Assembly (NCBI RefSeq): GCF_030913635.1
Contig: NZ_CP133188.1
Location: 868,001-932,000 of the forward strand
Direction: 5' to 3'
DNA from: Sedimentibacter sp. MB35-C1
Lineage (GTDB): Bacteria > Bacillota > Clostridia > Tissierellales > Sedimentibacteraceae
DNA length: 64,000 nucleotides
Shown: positions 18,870-26,575 of the stretch, one piece after another
How the letters are laid out: every line of letters starts with the position of its first letter
How positions within the stretch are numbered: the first letter of the stretch is position 1
Made by a program: the position numbers and the translations under genes
The notes under the pieces: generated by a model
What the model was told of the DNA's origin: nothing
The model's database searches: none
What the model saw: only the letters and a program-made list of their open reading frames with translations

Positions 18870-18898
18870 TTGATAATGTTTAAAATATTTGTTATTAT
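18870..18898 (+). promoter_or_regulatory. Promoter of apbE
   Basis: TTGATA (18870-18875) and TATTAT (18893-18898) lie 17 bp apart, just after the terminator, so apbE can be transcribed separately from the lipoprotein gene. Confidence 0.6.
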
Positions 18899-18914
18899 AA
18901 CCTAGGGTGATAAA

Positions 18915-20015
18915 ATGAAAAAAATAATTGCTTTTATTTTGGCAGCAGTTTTAACCTTTACTTTGCTAACAAGCTGTCAGGAAGAAGAACCTCCAACTGA
19001 ACAGGAATATGAAAAGTATACAAATACTTTTTTTGATACCTTTGATACTGTAACTCAGGTTGTAGGATATGCAAAGACTGAAGAAGAATTTAACGGATAT
19101 GCGGAGCATATTCATGAGAGAATGCAGAAACTTCATAAATTATATGACAAGTACAATGACTATGAAGGAATTAACAACATTAAGACAATCAACGACAATG
19201 CTGGAGTAAAGCCGGTTAAGGTTGACAAGGAAATTATTGATTTAATACTGTTCTGCAAAAAACAGTATGAGGAAGTAGGAACAAAGACAAACATAGCTAT
19301 GGGTGCTGTGCTGAACATATGGCATGAATACAGAGATGAGGCTGATTATAATCCTGCTGATGCAAAGCTGCCTCCAATGGAGGATCTTGTTGCTGCAAAT
19401 GAACACACAGATATTGAAAAAATAATGGTTGATGTGGAAAACAGCACTGTTTATATTAATGACCCGCTTATGAATATTGATGTGGGAGCTGTTGCAAAAG
19501 GCTTTGCCACTGAGATTGTTGTGAAGGAAATAACCGAGGAAGGTTTAACATCGGGAATCATCAGTGCAGGTGGAAATATTAGAGCATTTGGTAAACCTAT
19601 GGATGGCTTAAGAGATAAGTGGGGTGTTGGAATTCAAAACCCTGATGCAGTAGTGGGAAATTCAGAAGACAGCATTATTGAAACGGTGTTTCTTACAGAT
19701 GCTTCTGTAGTTACAAGTGGAGATTACCAGAGATTCTACATGGTAGGAGACAAGGTGGTACATCATTTGATAGATCCCGATACATTGATGCCGGGAGATT
19801 ATTTTAGGGCTGTTTCTGTTATAACTGCCAATTCAGGGATGGCAGACTTTCTGTCTACTACGGTTTTCCTCATGCCGTACGAGGAAGGCAGAGTCTTGGT
19901 TGAATCTTTAGATGCTGAAGCATTGTGGATATTTAAGGATGGAACTATTGAAACAACAGAAGGCATGAAGGAAATAATGAAATCTACCGGAGCAACTGCG
20001 GCCAAAGGAAAATAA
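18915..20015 (+). CDS. apbE: FAD:protein FMN transferase (ApbE), lipoprotein
   Basis: This 366-residue exported enzyme attaches FMN from FAD to a threonine of partner proteins. The lipobox is LTFTLLTSC (Cys about residue 21). Family motifs are NTFFDTFDTVTQVVGY near the start, MNIDVGAVAKGFATE (residues about 188-202), ISAGGNIRAFGKP and the C-terminal DASVVTSGDYQRFY with HHLIDPDTLMP. The obvious client is the FMN-binding lipoprotein just upstream. A GGGTGAT site lies before the ATG. Length and motifs look intact. Confidence 0.93.
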   Translation: MKKIIAFILAAVLTFTLLTSCQEEEPPTEQEYEKYTNTFFDTFDTVTQVVGYAKTEEEFNGYAEHIHERMQKLHKLYDKYNDYEGINNIKTINDNAGVKPVKVDKEIIDLILFCKKQYEEVGTKTNIAMGAVLNIWHEYRDEADYNPADAKLPPMEDLVAANEHTDIEKIMVDVENSTVYINDPLMNIDVGAVAKGFATEIVVKEITEEGLTSGIISAGGNIRAFGKPMDGLRDKWGVGIQNPDAVVGNSEDSIIETVFLTDASVVTSGDYQRFYMVGDKVVHHLIDPDTLMPGDYFRAVSVITANSGMADFLSTTVFLMPYEEGRVLVESLDAEALWIFKDGTIETTEGMKEIMKSTGATAAKGK

Positions 20016-20058
20016 ATTTATATACGATTTTCACAAGGAATTTGAATATGGAGAATTT

Positions 20059-20643
20059 ATGAAAAAATCGAACTTTTATGCCCTTATTTCCAGGATGAAG
20101 TACATTAACAGGTGGGGGCTAATGAGAAACACGAAAGAGGAGAATGTGTCGGAACACAGTCTTGACGTTTCGGTAATTGCACATGCTTTGGCAATTATAC
20201 AGAAAAAAAGAATGGGAAAAGATATTGATGTCAATAAGACTGTATTATTTGCAATTTATCATGATTCGTCGGAAATATTGACAGGTGATATGCCAACACC
20301 GATTAAGTATTTTAATCCCGCAATCAATAATGCGTACAAAGAAGTTGAATTGTCTGCAAGCAAAACTCTCCTAAAGATGCTGCCGGAGGATTTTTATCAG
20401 GAATATGAGCCCATACTTATACCTGAGGCTGAGGATGAAGAAGTATGGAAAACAGTTAAGGCTGCGGACAAGCTGAGCGCTTACATCAAATGTATTGAAG
20501 AAGAAAAATCCGGCAACAGAGAATTTACAAATGCAAAGCAATCCATATTCAGGGAACTGAGCAGTATGAACAGGCAGGATGTAAAAATCTTTATGGATGA
20601 ATTTTTGGGCGGTTATGGTTTAACTTTGGATGAAATGGAATAG
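20059..20643 (+). CDS. YfbR-like 5'-deoxynucleotidase (HD domain)
   Basis: The 194-residue HD-domain phosphohydrolase resembles E. coli YfbR, which dephosphorylates deoxynucleoside 5'-monophosphates. It starts NFYALISRMKYINRWGLMRN, as YfbR does. Metal ligands are visible in NVSEHSLDVSVIAH and in FAIYHDSSEILTGDMPTPIKYF, and a C-terminal KAADKLSAYIKC carries another Asp. The ATG follows GGAG closely. It lies 43 bp after apbE, so it may be read through from there. Confidence 0.88.
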   Translation: MKKSNFYALISRMKYINRWGLMRNTKEENVSEHSLDVSVIAHALAIIQKKRMGKDIDVNKTVLFAIYHDSSEILTGDMPTPIKYFNPAINNAYKEVELSASKTLLKMLPEDFYQEYEPILIPEAEDEEVWKTVKAADKLSAYIKCIEEEKSGNREFTNAKQSIFRELSSMNRQDVKIFMDEFLGGYGLTLDEME

Positions 20644-20656
20644 ATAAAAGTATATA

Positions 20657-20695
20657 AAAAAGGTTATAATAGAATCTGTTATTATAACTTTTTTT
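20657..20695 (+). terminator. Terminator after the YfbR-like gene
   Basis: GTTATAATA and TATTATAAC (20680-20688) pair, extended by A-T pairs, and a run of seven T follows. Confidence 0.75.
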
Positions 20696-20756
20696 CATTA
20701 GACTGTTAGGCTATGTATGATATACTGAAATTGAGTATAAAATAAGAAGGTACAAT

Positions 20757-20981
20757 ATGGATCAATATAACTACATGACATTTAAATCTGTGTCCTATGC
20801 TATGAAAGTGGAAACAGAGGTAAAAAAACATGACATTGAATACAAGGTAATACCTGTTCCCAGAAGTATAAGCTCAAGCTGCGGGATATGCATTCGTTTT
20901 TTTAAGTCAGATATGAATAAAATGAAGGATATTATTGAAAACAACAAGCTTGTTTATGATAATATCTATTTAAGCGCGTGA
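20757..20981 (+). CDS. DUF3343 Se/S carrier-like small protein
   Basis: The 74-residue protein fits DUF3343 (PF11823). It contains the pattern YMTFKSVSYAMKVE near the start and VIPVPRSISSSCGICIRF in the middle. That paired-cysteine motif is described for putative selenium/sulfur carrier proteins such as those beside YedF and SelD. It is not in an operon with selenium genes here, but the window encodes two selenoproteins, so the presence of the family is consistent. An AGAAGG site precedes the ATG. Its stop abuts the stop of the convergent ZIP gene. Confidence 0.8.
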   Translation: MDQYNYMTFKSVSYAMKVETEVKKHDIEYKVIPVPRSISSSCGICIRFFKSDMNKMKDIIENNKLVYDNIYLSA

Positions 20982-21719
20982 TTATACAGCATAGCTTAAA
21001 TAACATCCGCATATGAATCCCACAAGTAAAAATACTGCATTGCTTCTTCCTCTGTGCAATAGGTTTGCTTCCGGAATAAGCTCGTTTGCGGAAACATAAA
21101 GCATGCTGCTGGCTGCTGCCGATAGGCAGAAAGCTATGAAATATTTAGAAATACCCCCAAGAGCCGCTCCGACCACTGCTCCAAATGCTGTGGGAAGCCC
21201 GGTTAGTATTGTCAAAAGTATTACTGATAACGGTGAAACTCCGCTCATGATTAGGGGAATTCCTACGCTCATTCCCTCTGGTATGTCGTGCGCGGCAATT
21301 AAAATACCTATTTTTAAACCGAGAGTTTCTGAATATACAGCACTTGAACCCACAGCAATTCCTTCTGGAAAGTTGTGGAGGCTCATGCTAATCATAATTA
21401 TTAAGCTCATTTTTATGTAGCTTAATTTTTTTCCCTTATATCGGGCAAACTTATGTGAGGGTATCATTTTTTCTGCTGTAAACACAATTAAGAGTCCAAT
21501 TGCCAAGCCTAGTGTAACTATAAAAAAGCCGCCTATTTCGTATGCTTCAGGTATGAGATCAAAAGATATTACTGAAAGCATTATACCTGCAGCAAGGCAC
21601 AACATACCAGACAGCGTTCGTTCATCAGGCTTTGGAATAATGACGGCAATCAATCCTCCTATTAGTGTTCCTATTCCTCCTATTATGAAACCTGCTGCAA
21701 AATAATATAAAATGTTCAC
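20982..21719 (-). CDS. ZIP-family divalent metal transporter
   Basis: The 245-residue membrane protein has eight hydrophobic segments and the two ZIP metal-site motifs, HNFPEGIAVG and HDIPEGMSVG. These line the transport path in helices IV and V of ZupT/GufA-type carriers. It likely imports zinc or another divalent metal. The ATG at 21719 follows a GGAGGA site on the minus strand. No metal-responsive operator was recognised upstream. Confidence 0.9.
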   Translation of the reverse strand: MNILYYFAAGFIIGGIGTLIGGLIAVIIPKPDERTLSGMLCLAAGIMLSVISFDLIPEAYEIGGFFIVTLGLAIGLLIVFTAEKMIPSHKFARYKGKKLSYIKMSLIIMISMSLHNFPEGIAVGSSAVYSETLGLKIGILIAAHDIPEGMSVGIPLIMSGVSPLSVILLTILTGLPTAFGAVVGAALGGISKYFIAFCLSAAASSMLYVSANELIPEANLLHRGRSNAVFLLVGFICGCYLSYAV

Positions 21720-21806
21720 GTTTGTCCTCCTGTAACCTTTTATATTAATATATATGTGGATATTTAAATTTTAGGTTTATGAAATAAAATATTAAGAAGT
21801 AAAATC

Positions 21807-21835
21807 TTGTTTATGTTTATAATGTGTTATATAAT
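21807..21835 (+). promoter_or_regulatory. Promoter of the tsaC-ywlE-rpiB-tagO-mnaA operon
   Basis: TTGTTT (21807-21812) and TATAAT (21830-21835) are spaced by 17 bp and lie about 45 bp before tsaC. Confidence 0.65.
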
Positions 21836-21879
21836 AAGCCTTAGATTGGCAGAGATATCAATTTTGACAGAGGTGTAAC

Positions 21880-22938
21880 ATGGAAAAAATGATAAAGACT
21901 AAAGTAGTGAAGATGGATCGTGAAAATATAGATATTGGTGTGATTAAGGAAGCGGCATATATTATTAACAGGGGAGGAACTGTTGTATTTCCTACAGAAA
22001 CAGTGTATGGCATAGGTGCGGACGCATTTAACGGCGAGGCTGTTGACAAGATATTCGAAGCAAAGGGAAGGCCGCAAGATAATCCGCTTATTGTACATAT
22101 TTCAGAGCTTGATGAACTGTACAGCTTGGCGAAAACCATCCCGGAAAATGCAAAGAAGCTGGCTGAAAAATATTGGCCGGGACCTCTTACGATGATATTT
22201 TACAAAAAAGATATATTGTCAGATAAGATAACAGCCGGTCTTGATACGGCGGCAATCCGTCTTCCGGAAAATAAAATCGCACTGGCGTTGATAAAAGAAA
22301 GCGGTAAGCCTATTGCAGCACCAAGTGCAAATACATCGGGCAAACCAAGTCCCACTGAAGCTGATCATGTAATAGAGGATTTAATGGGAAAAGTGGATAT
22401 GATAATTGACGGAGGCAGCACGGATATAGGTCTGGAATCCACAGTAGTTGATATGACTTCCGAGGTCCCGATGATACTAAGACCAGGCAGAGTTACCGGT
22501 GAGGAAATAAAAGATTTGCTAGGGGATTGTAAGTATGATCCCGCAATCATTAAAAGCAGTGAAAAAATAGTTCCAAAGTCTCCGGGACAAAAATACAGGC
22601 ACTATTCTCCCAAGGCGAAGGTGATTCTGTATAAGGGAGATATTGAGAAAATTGCTTTAAAAATAAACGAAGATTATGCAAAGTTTTCTTCTGATGGATA
22701 TAAAGTAGGCATAATGTCAACTGCGCAGACTGAAAAATATTATAAAGGAAAATTAACTATTTTATGCGGAGACAGAACAAAACCCCTTTCCATATCGTCT
22801 AATCTATTTAAGGACCTTAGAAATTTTGACCACATGGGAGTTAATATCATACTTGCTGAAGCCGTAGATGAAAATGGTCTTGGAAAGGCAATAATGAACA
22901 GGCTGGGAAAGGCTTCCAGTGAAACAATAATAGTATAG
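21880..22938 (+). CDS. tsaC: L-threonylcarbamoyladenylate synthase (Sua5 type)
   Basis: This 352-residue enzyme makes threonylcarbamoyl-AMP for the t6A37 tRNA modification. The YrdC-like domain (residues about 15-205) shows GGTVVFPTETVYGIGADAF, KGRPQDNPLIVHI, WPGPLT and AAPSANTSGKPSPT. A C-terminal Sua5 domain (about 235-350) follows the QKYRHYSPKA linker, giving the long Sua5 form rather than the short TsaC. An AGAGGTG site precedes the ATG. It heads a tight operon, with ywlE starting 8 bp later. Confidence 0.95.
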   Translation: MEKMIKTKVVKMDRENIDIGVIKEAAYIINRGGTVVFPTETVYGIGADAFNGEAVDKIFEAKGRPQDNPLIVHISELDELYSLAKTIPENAKKLAEKYWPGPLTMIFYKKDILSDKITAGLDTAAIRLPENKIALALIKESGKPIAAPSANTSGKPSPTEADHVIEDLMGKVDMIIDGGSTDIGLESTVVDMTSEVPMILRPGRVTGEEIKDLLGDCKYDPAIIKSSEKIVPKSPGQKYRHYSPKAKVILYKGDIEKIALKINEDYAKFSSDGYKVGIMSTAQTEKYYKGKLTILCGDRTKPLSISSNLFKDLRNFDHMGVNIILAEAVDENGLGKAIMNRLGKASSETIIV

Positions 22939-22946
22939 AGGTGTTT

Positions 22947-23447
22947 ATGTATATTTTGTTCGTATGTACGGGTAATACTTGTAGAAGCAGTATGGCCGAA
23001 GGTATTTTTAAATATATGATTAAAGAAAAAAATATTGAGAATATCCATGTGTCATCAGCTGGAATCAGCACGTTTGAAGGTGAAAGTGCAAATGAGAAAG
23101 CAATACGTACATTGGCAGGAAAAGGTATTGATATATCAAATCACAGATCAAGACAGCTTACTAAACAAATTATTTCCGAATCAGATTTGATTTTAACTAT
23201 GACATTGAGACATAAAAAAATCATAGTGGACGCGGCTCCGGAGTATTCGGACAGAGTTTATACCCTTAAGGAATTTGCACTGATTATAAATGGCGAAGAA
23301 ACAGAAAGAAAAAATTTGGATATTGCAGACCCTTACGGTCTGAATTATAATGTCTATGAAAGCAGTGCAAAAGAAATAGAAGAACAACTAAACATAATAG
23401 TGAATAATATACAAATAACTATAGAAGAACAATGGAGGAAAAAATGA
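22947..23447 (+). CDS. ywlE: Low-molecular-weight protein arginine phosphatase
   Basis: The 166-residue protein has the P-loop CTGNTCRSSMAEG near the N-terminus and the catalytic aspartate in DIADPYG near residue 129. The threonine in the P-loop (CxGNT) marks the YwlE arginine phosphatase branch; tyrosine phosphatases have Ile or Leu there. YwlE reverses McsB arginine phosphorylation, which tags proteins for ClpCP. The ATG at 22947 is chosen over GTG at 22941 because GAGGTG overlaps the latter. Its stop overlaps the rpiB start by 4 bp. Confidence 0.88.
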   Translation: MYILFVCTGNTCRSSMAEGIFKYMIKEKNIENIHVSSAGISTFEGESANEKAIRTLAGKGIDISNHRSRQLTKQIISESDLILTMTLRHKKIIVDAAPEYSDRVYTLKEFALIINGEETERKNLDIADPYGLNYNVYESSAKEIEEQLNIIVNNIQITIEEQWRKK

Positions 23448-23905
23448 AAATAGTACTTGCATGTGACCATGGAGGATTTCAATTAAAGGAAACTATCAAG
23501 GAACACTTAGTAACAAACGGCTATGATGTTAATGACATCGGTGTTTATAATACAGAATCCGTGGATTATCCTGATTATGGGAAGAAAGCTGCAGAAATTG
23601 TTGCATGTAATGAAGCGGACAGAGGAATAATAATATGCGGAACCGGAATAGGAATTTCCATAGCTGCAAACAAGGTAAAAGGAATAAGATGCGCATTATG
23701 CACCAATGAATTTATGGCAAGAATGTCAAGAATGCACAACAATGCAAACATGCTTGCATTGGGAGGAAGAGTAATCGGAAAAGGATTGGCTCTTAATATT
23801 GTTGATACATGGATTTCGACGGATTTTGAAGGTGGCAGACATGAAAGAAGGGTCAATAAATTAATTGATATGGATATAGAAAAAACGCTTAAAGTCGAGG
23901 AATAA
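23444..23905 (+). CDS. rpiB: Ribose 5-phosphate isomerase B
   Basis: The 153-residue enzyme interconverts ribose 5-phosphate and ribulose 5-phosphate. Motifs are ACDHGGFQLKE at the start, VDYPDYGKKAAEIV, GIIICGTGIGISIAANKVKGIRCA (with the catalytic cysteine in ICGTG) and HNNANMLALGGRVIG. The ATG at 23444 is used because GGAGGA lies just upstream within the ywlE 3' end. A longer upstream start would read through that site. Confidence 0.93.
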   Translation: MKIVLACDHGGFQLKETIKEHLVTNGYDVNDIGVYNTESVDYPDYGKKAAEIVACNEADRGIIICGTGIGISIAANKVKGIRCALCTNEFMARMSRMHNNANMLALGGRVIGKGLALNIVDTWISTDFEGGRHERRVNKLIDMDIEKTLKVEE

Positions 23906-23906
23906 T

Positions 23907-24935
23907 ATGAACGGTTATATTGTAGCATTTATATCGGCAGTCATAATATCTTTTATTATGACTCCTCCTGCGCGTAAGCTTGCAATTAAAGTCGGGGCAT
24001 TGGATGTTCCGAAAGATCCGAGAAAAATACACAGCAAACCTATGCCATATTTTGGAGGACTTGCTATTTACATTTCTATAATGGCATGCATGTTTGTGTA
24101 CATGCCGAGAAACGCAACAAACCTGCATATAATGGCTGGAGCTACCTTGATTGTTCTTACGGGAATAGTTGATGACATGTATGATATGCCTGCAAAGATT
24201 AAAATGCTTATGCAGGTTATAGCTGCTATGGTTGCCATAAAGGGTGGAGTTCAGATTCATTTTATTACGAACCCTCTCTCGGAAACAGGCATGAGCTATC
24301 TTTTGACATGGCTTTCATATCCCGTAACATTATTTTGGCTAGTTGGGATAACAAATACAATAAATCTAATTGACGGACTGGACGGACTTGCTTCCGGAGT
24401 AGCCAGCATAGCGGCTACAACTCTTCTTTTTACTGCAGCAAATATGGGACATGATTTTATTGTTATGCAGTGTGCTATTATTGCGGGAGCTTCGCTGGGA
24501 TTTCTTCCTTTTAACTTCAATCCCGCAAAAATATTTATGGGAGATACAGGCGCGCTGTTGCTTGGATACATGCTTGCTGTTACGTCCGTTTCGGGAATGG
24601 TAAAAAGTGTTGCGGCTGTTGCGTTGGCGGTGCCTATATTTGCATTGGGACTTCCGATTTTTGATACAACTTTTGCCATTATCAGAAGATATTTGAACAA
24701 TAAACCGATAATGCAGGCTGATAAAGATCATCTGCATCACAAGCTGATGAAGTCAGGGCTTAACCAGAGACAGACTGTACTTATAATGTATTTTATAAGC
24801 ATGATGCTGGGAATTGTTTCAATAGCAATAGCCGATACAGAACCGTTTGTAGGCATAATTGTTGCTACGATTGTAGTTGTGGCAGTATTTTATTTTGCTA
24901 AAATCGGCGGATTGTTTACCAGAAAAGAACAGTAA
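23907..24935 (+). CDS. tagO: Undecaprenyl-phosphate GlcNAc-1-phosphate transferase
   Basis: This 342-residue polytopic enzyme transfers GlcNAc-1-P from UDP-GlcNAc to undecaprenyl phosphate, starting teichoic acid or other wall-glycan synthesis. The MraY/WecA family motifs are present: DPRKIHSKPMPYFGGLAIY, GIVDDMYDMPAKIK (Asp pair), NLIDGLDGLASG, NPAKIFMGDTGALLLGY and the C-terminal DHLHHKLM histidine motif. The ATG follows rpiB by 1 bp with AGGAAT upstream. Pairing with mnaA supports a role in wall teichoic acid or ManNAc-containing glycan. Confidence 0.92.
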   Translation: MNGYIVAFISAVIISFIMTPPARKLAIKVGALDVPKDPRKIHSKPMPYFGGLAIYISIMACMFVYMPRNATNLHIMAGATLIVLTGIVDDMYDMPAKIKMLMQVIAAMVAIKGGVQIHFITNPLSETGMSYLLTWLSYPVTLFWLVGITNTINLIDGLDGLASGVASIAATTLLFTAANMGHDFIVMQCAIIAGASLGFLPFNFNPAKIFMGDTGALLLGYMLAVTSVSGMVKSVAAVALAVPIFALGLPIFDTTFAIIRRYLNNKPIMQADKDHLHHKLMKSGLNQRQTVLIMYFISMMLGIVSIAIADTEPFVGIIVATIVVVAVFYFAKIGGLFTRKEQ

Positions 24936-24963
24936 AAAATAATCTTGTTACATAGGAGGTTTC

Positions 24964-26085
24964 ATGAATAAAATAAAAACTCTCATTATCTTTGGGACAC
25001 GCCCGGAGGCAGTTAAAATGGCTCCAATAGTTAAGGCACTTAAAAGTGATGAAGAGCATTTCACAACGAAAATATGCGTTACTGCACAGCATAGAGATAT
25101 GCTTGACCAGGTTCTGAAAATATTTGCCATAGAGCCGGATTATGACTTGAACATTTTCCAAAGCGGACAGACGCTTACGCAAATAACATGCAGAGCACTG
25201 AGCGGTCTGGAGGAGGTTGTTGAGGATTTTAAGCCTGATTTGATACTGGTTCAGGGAGATACTACAACAGTATTTACCGGAGCTTTGGCAGCCTTTTATC
25301 ATCAAGTAAAAATAGGACATGTTGAAGCGGGGCTGAGAAGCGGAAATATGTATTCTCCATATCCGGAAGAAGCAAACCGCAAGTTGACCGGAGTTATAAC
25401 GGACTTTCATTTCGCTCCCACCGAAATATCAAAAAATAATTTGCTGCGTGAGGGCTATGAAGAGTCTAAAATATTTATTACAGGAAATACGTCCATAGAC
25501 GCATTAAAATGGGTTATAGATGATAATTATAAATTTGAAAATGAGAGTCTTAACAAAATAGATTTTAAAAATAAAAAGGTTGTGCTACTAACTGCTCACA
25601 GAAGAGAAAATATTGGCAAGCCTATGGAGGATATTTTCTCAGCGGTTAAAGAAGCTGTACAGAAGAATGATGATGTGGAGGTAATATACCCCATGCATTT
25701 GAATCCAAAGGTGAGAGAAATAGCAAGGAAGGTTTTTGGAGACATGGACAGAATTCATTTAACAGAGCCTTTTGATTACCTTCCATTCACCAACCTAATG
25801 AATAAGTGCTACCTGGTTGTTACAGACTCGGGAGGTGTTCAGGAAGAGGCGCCGTCACTTGGGAAGCCTGTGCTTGTTGTAAGAAGAGAAACCGAAAGAC
25901 CCGAAGGCATTGATGCCGGTACGGCAAAACTGGTTGGAACTGACAAAGAGAAAATATTTGCTGAGTTGGATGCGCTTATTAACAGTGAAGATGAATACAA
26001 AAAAATGGCTAATGCAGTTAATCCTTACGGAGACGGAATGGCTGCAGAACATATCAGAAAAGCTATTATAAGCAAAATGCTTTAA
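24964..26085 (+). CDS. mnaA: UDP-N-acetylglucosamine 2-epimerase
   Basis: The 373-residue enzyme converts UDP-GlcNAc to UDP-ManNAc. Motifs include FGTRPEAVKMAP, VTAQHRDMLDQ, VQGDTTTVFTGALAAFY, GHVEAGLRSG, YPEEANRKL, TAHRRENIG, and TDSGGVQEEAPSLGKPVLVVR with the downstream TERPEG. These are all the non-hydrolysing epimerase signatures. AGGAGGTTTC precedes the ATG. It is the last gene of the operon and is followed by a strong terminator. Confidence 0.95.
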   Translation: MNKIKTLIIFGTRPEAVKMAPIVKALKSDEEHFTTKICVTAQHRDMLDQVLKIFAIEPDYDLNIFQSGQTLTQITCRALSGLEEVVEDFKPDLILVQGDTTTVFTGALAAFYHQVKIGHVEAGLRSGNMYSPYPEEANRKLTGVITDFHFAPTEISKNNLLREGYEESKIFITGNTSIDALKWVIDDNYKFENESLNKIDFKNKKVVLLTAHRRENIGKPMEDIFSAVKEAVQKNDDVEVIYPMHLNPKVREIARKVFGDMDRIHLTEPFDYLPFTNLMNKCYLVVTDSGGVQEEAPSLGKPVLVVRRETERPEGIDAGTAKLVGTDKEKIFAELDALINSEDEYKKMANAVNPYGDGMAAEHIRKAIISKML

Positions 26086-26104
26086 TATTGGATAATACGA
26101 ATTT

Positions 26105-26129
26105 AACCCGCCCTTTGGCGGGTTTTTTT
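26105..26129 (+). terminator. Terminator after mnaA
   Basis: AACCCGCC (26105-26112) pairs with GGCGGGTT (26117-26124) across a CTTT loop, followed by a T run. Confidence 0.95.
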
Positions 26130-26139
26130 AAAAAAAATA

Positions 26140-26168
26140 TTGACAAAGAATTATTTTTATTATATACT
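26140..26168 (+). promoter_or_regulatory. Promoter of the acpP-fab operon
   Basis: TTGACA (26140-26145) and TATACT (26163-26168) are spaced by 17 bp. The -10 box is immediately followed by the FabT-like operator. Confidence 0.9.
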
Positions 26169-26182
26169 TCGAATATCAAAAT
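26166..26182. promoter_or_regulatory. FabT-like operator upstream of acpP
   Basis: ACTTCGAATATCAAAAT resembles the FabT (MarR family) site of streptococci (ANTTTGATTATCAAATT). It overlaps the end of the -10 box, as a repressor site would. The same layout recurs at 40144-40160. Confidence 0.65.
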
Positions 26183-26231
26183 ATTAGACAAAGGATAAAT
26201 GTATAAATCAAAATAATAGATATTTAAATCA

Positions 26232-26474
26232 ATGGAGGACATAATGATCTTAGAAAAGGTTAAAGAAATTTTAGTTGAAGAATTGGATGTTGAAGAGGAA
26301 AATATAAAATTAGAAAGCAAAATTAAGGACGATTTGGGAGCTGATTCACTGGACTTATTTGAATTAATAAGCAAAATTGAAGATGAACTGGATGTAACGA
26401 TTGAGGAAGATGATTACGGCAAGCTTGTCACAGTAGGGGACATCGTAAATTACATTGAAAGCAAACAAAATTAA
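26232..26474 (+). CDS. acpP: Acyl carrier protein
   Basis: The 80-residue acidic protein carries growing acyl chains on phosphopantetheine attached to the serine of DLGADSLDLFELISKIED (about residue 40). It heads the fatty acid synthesis operon. GGAGG sits just before the ATG. A small hairpin follows the gene and may raise acpP mRNA relative to the downstream genes, which would fit the high demand for this protein. Confidence 0.95.
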   Translation: MEDIMILEKVKEILVEELDVEEENIKLESKIKDDLGADSLDLFELISKIEDELDVTIEEDDYGKLVTVGDIVNYIESKQN

Positions 26475-26504
26475 TAATATCATCTTGATGATTTTCATCA
26501 ACCT

Positions 26505-26527
26505 AAAACGCCTTGACAGGCGTTTTC
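26505..26527 (+). terminator. Hairpin between acpP and fabK, possible attenuator
   Basis: AAAACGCC (26505-26512) pairs with GGCGTTTT (26519-26526), followed only by CTCATATG. With its short T tract it could be a partial terminator that leaves more acpP than fabK transcript. Confidence 0.5.
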
Positions 26528-26575
26528 TCATATGTGAAACATGTCAGATTAAGTAATAAATACAAAGGAGATTAT

